Assembly (NCBI GenBank): GCA_023512375.1
Contig: JAILZS010000005.1
Span: 1-64,000, forward strand
Origin: Bacillota bacterium
Lineage (GTDB): Bacteria > Bacillota > Sulfobacillia > JAJZYS01 > JAILZS01
Direction: 5' to 3'
Length of the DNA stretch: 64,000 nucleotides
Within the stretch, counting starts at the first letter, position 1. Every line of letters begins with the position of its first letter. The notes below the pieces were generated by a model. The model did not search any database, had not been told where the DNA came from, and saw only the letters and a list, made by a program, of their open reading frames with translations. Shown in pieces: positions 61,319-64,000 of the stretch. Position numbers and translations under genes: made by a program.

Positions 61319-62826
61319 GCCTTCCCCTGCCCGCCGACCTTGTGGACGGGCGCGCGTTCGTCGCCGGCCGGCGCCAGGAGGTGGGCGAGGGCGAGCCGCG
61401 CCCCGACGTCGACCCGTCTACCGGTCAGGTCTTCGCCCACGTGCCCCAGGCCGGTGCCGCCGACGTGGACCGGGCCGTGCGCGCCGCCCGGACGGCGCAC
61501 GAGGCGGGGGCGTGGCGGGAGATGCCGGTGCTCGAGCGCCAGCGCATCCTGTCCGCCATGGCCGACGCGCTGCGCGCCCGTACGCTCGACCTGGCGCGGC
61601 TCGTGGCGCGAGAGAGCGGCATGCCCATGCATGCCGCCCGGTTCATCGAGGTACCCATGGCGGCCGACGCCTTCGACTTCTTCGCCGCCGCCGGCACGCT
61701 GGTGCACGGCCACACCCTCCCCTTCAGCCTGCCGGGGGCGACGACACGCTATCTCACGTTCACGGAGCGGCGGCCGGTGGGCGTCGCCGCCCTCATCACG
61801 CCGTGGAACTTCCCCCTCCTCATGCCGGCCTGGAAGGTGGCGGCGGCCCTCGCGTCGGGGTCGGTGGCCGTCCTCAAGCCGGCGCCGGAGACGCCGCTGA
61901 CGGCGTTGGCCCTCGCCCTGGCCGCCCAGGAGGCGGGCCTGCCGGAGGGGACCCTCACCGTCCTGCCGGGGGGAGACGACGCGGGGGCGGCGCTGGTGGC
62001 CCATCCCGGGGTGGACAAGGTGGCCCTCACCGGCGAGGTGGCGACCGGGCGGGCGGTGGCGCGTGCGGCGGCCGACGGACCCAAGCGCGTGGCGCTGGAA
62101 CTGGGGGGCAAGTCGCCCAACATCGTGTTCGCGGACGCGGACCTGGACGAGGCCGTGGCGGGCGCCCTGTTCGGCGTCTTCTTCAACTCCGGCCAGGTCT
62201 GCCAGGCGGGCAGCCGCATCCTCGTGCAGCGGGAGGTGGCGGACGAGTTCGCGCGCCGCTTCGCCGACCGGGCGGCCGAGCTCGTCGTCGGGGGGGCGGA
62301 GGACGAGATGACCGACCTGGGCCCCCTGGTGAGCGCCGCCCAGCGGGAGCGCGTCCTGGGCCACGTGGCGCGGGCCCGGCGCGAGGGGGCGGGCGAGCTT
62401 CTCCTCGGGGGGGAGGAGCCCCTGTCCGTGGCCGGACACGAGGGCGGGTTCTTCGTCGCCCCCACCGTGTTCGCCGGCGTGGACCCGGCGAGCGCCCTGG
62501 CGCAACAGGAGGTGTTCGGGCCCGTGGCCGCCATCCTCCCGTTCGCGGACGAGGAGGAGGCGGTGCGCATCGCCAACGGCACGATGTACGGCCTGGCGGC
62601 CGCCGTGTGGACGCGCGACGTGCGCCGCGCCCTCACCGTGGCCCGGGCCCTGGAGGCGGGGACGGTGTGGGTCAACGCCTACCAGGTGCTCACCCCCACG
62701 GCGCCCTTCGGCGGCCTCAAGGCGAGCGGCTACGGCAAGGAGCTCGGCATGGAGGGCGTCCTGGGCTACCTGGACACGAAGAGCGTGATTGTGGACCTCA
62801 ACCCGAGCGCGCTCCAGTACTTCTGA
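61315..62826 (+). CDS. aldehyde dehydrogenase family protein
   Basis: A 503-residue NAD(P)-dependent aldehyde dehydrogenase. It contains ITPWNFPLLMPAWKVAAALASG, KPAPETPLTALALA, the catalytic glutamate in ALELGGKSPNIVF, the catalytic cysteine in NSGQVCQAGSRI and the EVFGPVAAILPF segment. It should oxidise the aldehyde made by the upstream alcohol dehydrogenase to the acid. The GTG start overlaps the SCP2 gene by 4 bp. Confidence 0.94.
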   Translation: MSLPLPADLVDGRAFVAGRRQEVGEGEPRPDVDPSTGQVFAHVPQAGAADVDRAVRAARTAHEAGAWREMPVLERQRILSAMADALRARTLDLARLVARESGMPMHAARFIEVPMAADAFDFFAAAGTLVHGHTLPFSLPGATTRYLTFTERRPVGVAALITPWNFPLLMPAWKVAAALASGSVAVLKPAPETPLTALALALAAQEAGLPEGTLTVLPGGDDAGAALVAHPGVDKVALTGEVATGRAVARAAADGPKRVALELGGKSPNIVFADADLDEAVAGALFGVFFNSGQVCQAGSRILVQREVADEFARRFADRAAELVVGGAEDEMTDLGPLVSAAQRERVLGHVARARREGAGELLLGGEEPLSVAGHEGGFFVAPTVFAGVDPASALAQQEVFGPVAAILPFADEEEAVRIANGTMYGLAAAVWTRDVRRALTVARALEAGTVWVNAYQVLTPTAPFGGLKASGYGKELGMEGVLGYLDTKSVIVDLNPSALQYF

Positions 62827-62842
62827 GGCGGGGGGAGAGGCG

Positions 62843-63583
62843 TTGATCCGCGGGCTCCTGCTCGACCTCGACAACACCCTCATCCAGGTGGACGTGGACG
62901 CCTTCGTGGAGCGCTACGCCCGCGCCGTTGCCCGCCGCCTCATGCCGGAGGATCCGGAGCGCGGGATGGCGGTGGTGGCCGGCGCCTCCTACCGCCTCTT
63001 GGCGGAGCGCTCGCCCAAGGAGCGCAACCGCGACCGCCTCCTCCGGGCCCTGGCGGCGGAGCTGGGGGAGGAGCCCCGGGCGCTGTGGACGCGCCTGGAG
63101 AGCGTGGCGGCGGAGGTGCTTCCCGCCCTGCGGCCGCTGGTTCGACCCCTCCCCGGGGCGCGCGAGGTGGTGGCCGAGGCGCGCCGGCGCGGGCTGCGCC
63201 TGGCCCTGGCCACCAACCCCATCTACCCCCGGCGCGTGATCGTCGAGCGCATGCGCTGGTCGGGGCTGGGGGAGGAGGACGTCGACCACGTGGCCTGCCT
63301 CGAGGCCTCCTCCGCCACCAAGCCCGACCCGGCCTACTTCGCCGAGCTGGCGGCCGCCCTCGGGCTGGAGGAGGAGGAGTGCCTCATGGTCGGGGACGAC
63401 CCCGATCAGGACGTGCCGGAAGGCGAGAGCGCGCTCCACGTCCACCTTCTGGCACCGGCGGACGGGGAGGCGGGTCGCGGGCGCGTGCGCCGCGGCCCCT
63501 TGGCCTCCCTGTGGCGGGTATGGGACGACCTCCTCCCGGGCGCCGTGGCCGGCGCCCGGGAGGAGGGGGGCGCGCGCGCCTAG
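62843..63583 (+). CDS. HAD-superfamily hydrolase
   Basis: A 246-residue HAD hydrolase with a helical cap. Motif I is LLLDLDNTLIQVD, motif II LALATNP, motif III the lysine in SSATKPDPAYF, and motif IV MVGDDPDQDV. The substrate is unknown, probably a small phosphate ester. The TTG start is 16 bp after the aldehyde dehydrogenase stop, with GGGGGGAGAGG upstream. It converges with the radical SAM gene with a 4-bp overlap of stop codons. Confidence 0.85.
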   Translation: MIRGLLLDLDNTLIQVDVDAFVERYARAVARRLMPEDPERGMAVVAGASYRLLAERSPKERNRDRLLRALAAELGEEPRALWTRLESVAAEVLPALRPLVRPLPGAREVVAEARRRGLRLALATNPIYPRRVIVERMRWSGLGEEDVDHVACLEASSATKPDPAYFAELAAALGLEEEECLMVGDDPDQDVPEGESALHVHLLAPADGEAGRGRVRRGPLASLWRVWDDLLPGAVAGAREEGGARA

Positions 63584-64000
63584 CCGGCGGGGGAGGCGGG
63601 CGCCGCCGCGGCGACGGCCGTATCCTGGGCGGCGGCGGCCCAGGGACAGAGCGGGTCGGTGCCGAGGGGGTCGCCCGTGGCGGCGTAGGCGCGGGCGCGC
63701 GACCCGCCGCAGGTGAAGCGCGCCGGGCACTCGCCGCAGGGGCCGTGGAAGGCGCGGGCGCGGATGGCCTGAAGCACCGGGTGGGTGCGGTACACGTCCA
63801 CGAGCCGGTCGGAGCGCACGTTGCCGAGGGGGAGGGGAAGGAGCCCTCCCGGATGGACGGTGCCGTCGTGGGCCACGAACAAGATGCCGTCGCCGTCCAG
63901 GGTGCCGGCCCGCGCCAGGTGGGGCGGCCGCCTGGGCGGGCCCAGGCGGTCCCTGAGGTCGGCCGTGAGGCGGTCGTACAGCGGCCCGAGCACGAGCGTC
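63580..64000 (-). CDS. radical SAM/SPASM protein, C-terminal part (runs off the window)
   Basis: Only the last 140 or so residues are inside the window; the N-terminal radical SAM domain with its CxxxCxxC motif lies beyond position 64000. The visible part has GILFVAHDGTVHPGGLLPLPLGNVRSDRLVDVYRTHPVL and then the SPASM-type auxiliary cluster region CGECPARFTCGGSRARAYAATGDPLGTDPLC. This arrangement matches the AhbD/NirJ haem-related and TIGR04053-type radical SAM proteins. The exact reaction cannot be told from this fragment. Confidence 0.85.
   Translation of the reverse strand, partial: TLVLGPLYDRLTADLRDRLGPPRRPPHLARAGTLDGDGILFVAHDGTVHPGGLLPLPLGNVRSDRLVDVYRTHPVLQAIRARAFHGPCGECPARFTCGGSRARAYAATGDPLGTDPLCPWAAAAQDTAVAAAAPASPAG

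Overview
This 64 kb window comes from a high-GC bacterium (roughly 70% GC by eye) that is most likely a member of the Bacillota (Firmicutes). The core block runs rpmE, prfA, prmC, tsaC, a phosphatase-RpiB fusion, upp, a WecA/TagO-type transferase, wecB and then the complete atp operon, which is a typical Firmicutes order. A DarA-like c-di-AMP receptor, a possible alpha/beta-type small acid-soluble spore protein, an ArsR-regulated mer operon and a CsaA-like protein agree with this. GTG and TTG starts with strong GGAGG-type ribosome sites are common, and SigA-like promoters are visible as AT-rich islands. The organism name is not given by the sequence; a thermophilic, spore-forming, high-GC Firmicutes lineage is an inference.

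Layout. 0.1-2.4 kb: divergent histidine phosphatase and PHP metallohydrolase. 2.9-5.5 kb: mercury-resistance operon (minus strand) with a 20-bp operator palindrome inside its promoter. 5.6-7.6 kb: a cytochrome b module without a Rieske protein. 7.8-8.6 kb: an unusual J-domain/SWIM protein. 9.1-12.6 kb: a four-gene transposition module (zinc-ribbon protein, DDE transposase, AAA ATPase, accessory protein) bracketed by two strong palindromes. 12.9-29.3 kb: translation, cell-envelope precursor and ATP synthase genes, then nrdR. 29.5-33.1 kb: a B12-dependent ribonucleotide reductase interrupted by an intein. 33.2-43.4 kb: housekeeping genes (fabF, darA-like, deacetylase, fumarase/aspartase, csaA, ychF, hemL, smpB, tmRNA, rdgB, tRNA-Pro).

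43.4-45.2 kb is an accessory patch: an ISL3-type transposase relic beside tRNA-Pro and a PIN toxin-antitoxin pair with a clear autoregulatory operator. 45.2-52.6 kb carries the most interesting locus, a six-gene membrane complex related to group 4 [NiFe] hydrogenases and complex I. Its large subunit has lost all nickel-iron cysteines while its small subunit keeps the proximal [4Fe-4S] cysteines. It is preceded by a good promoter and a leader with an intrinsic terminator. Two decaying genes follow (a PrsA/parvulin-type isomerase and an unknown exported protein).

54.6-64 kb: a sodium:solute symporter with its DUF3311 partner, tRNA-Gly, an NlpC/P60-like hydrolase, a GAF-GGDEF protein, and an alcohol dehydrogenase/SCP2/aldehyde dehydrogenase/HAD gene cluster. 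The window closes on the C-terminal part of a radical SAM/SPASM protein. In energy terms the window combines an H+-type ATP synthase, a quinone-linked cytochrome b module and an electron-transfer complex of unknown substrate.
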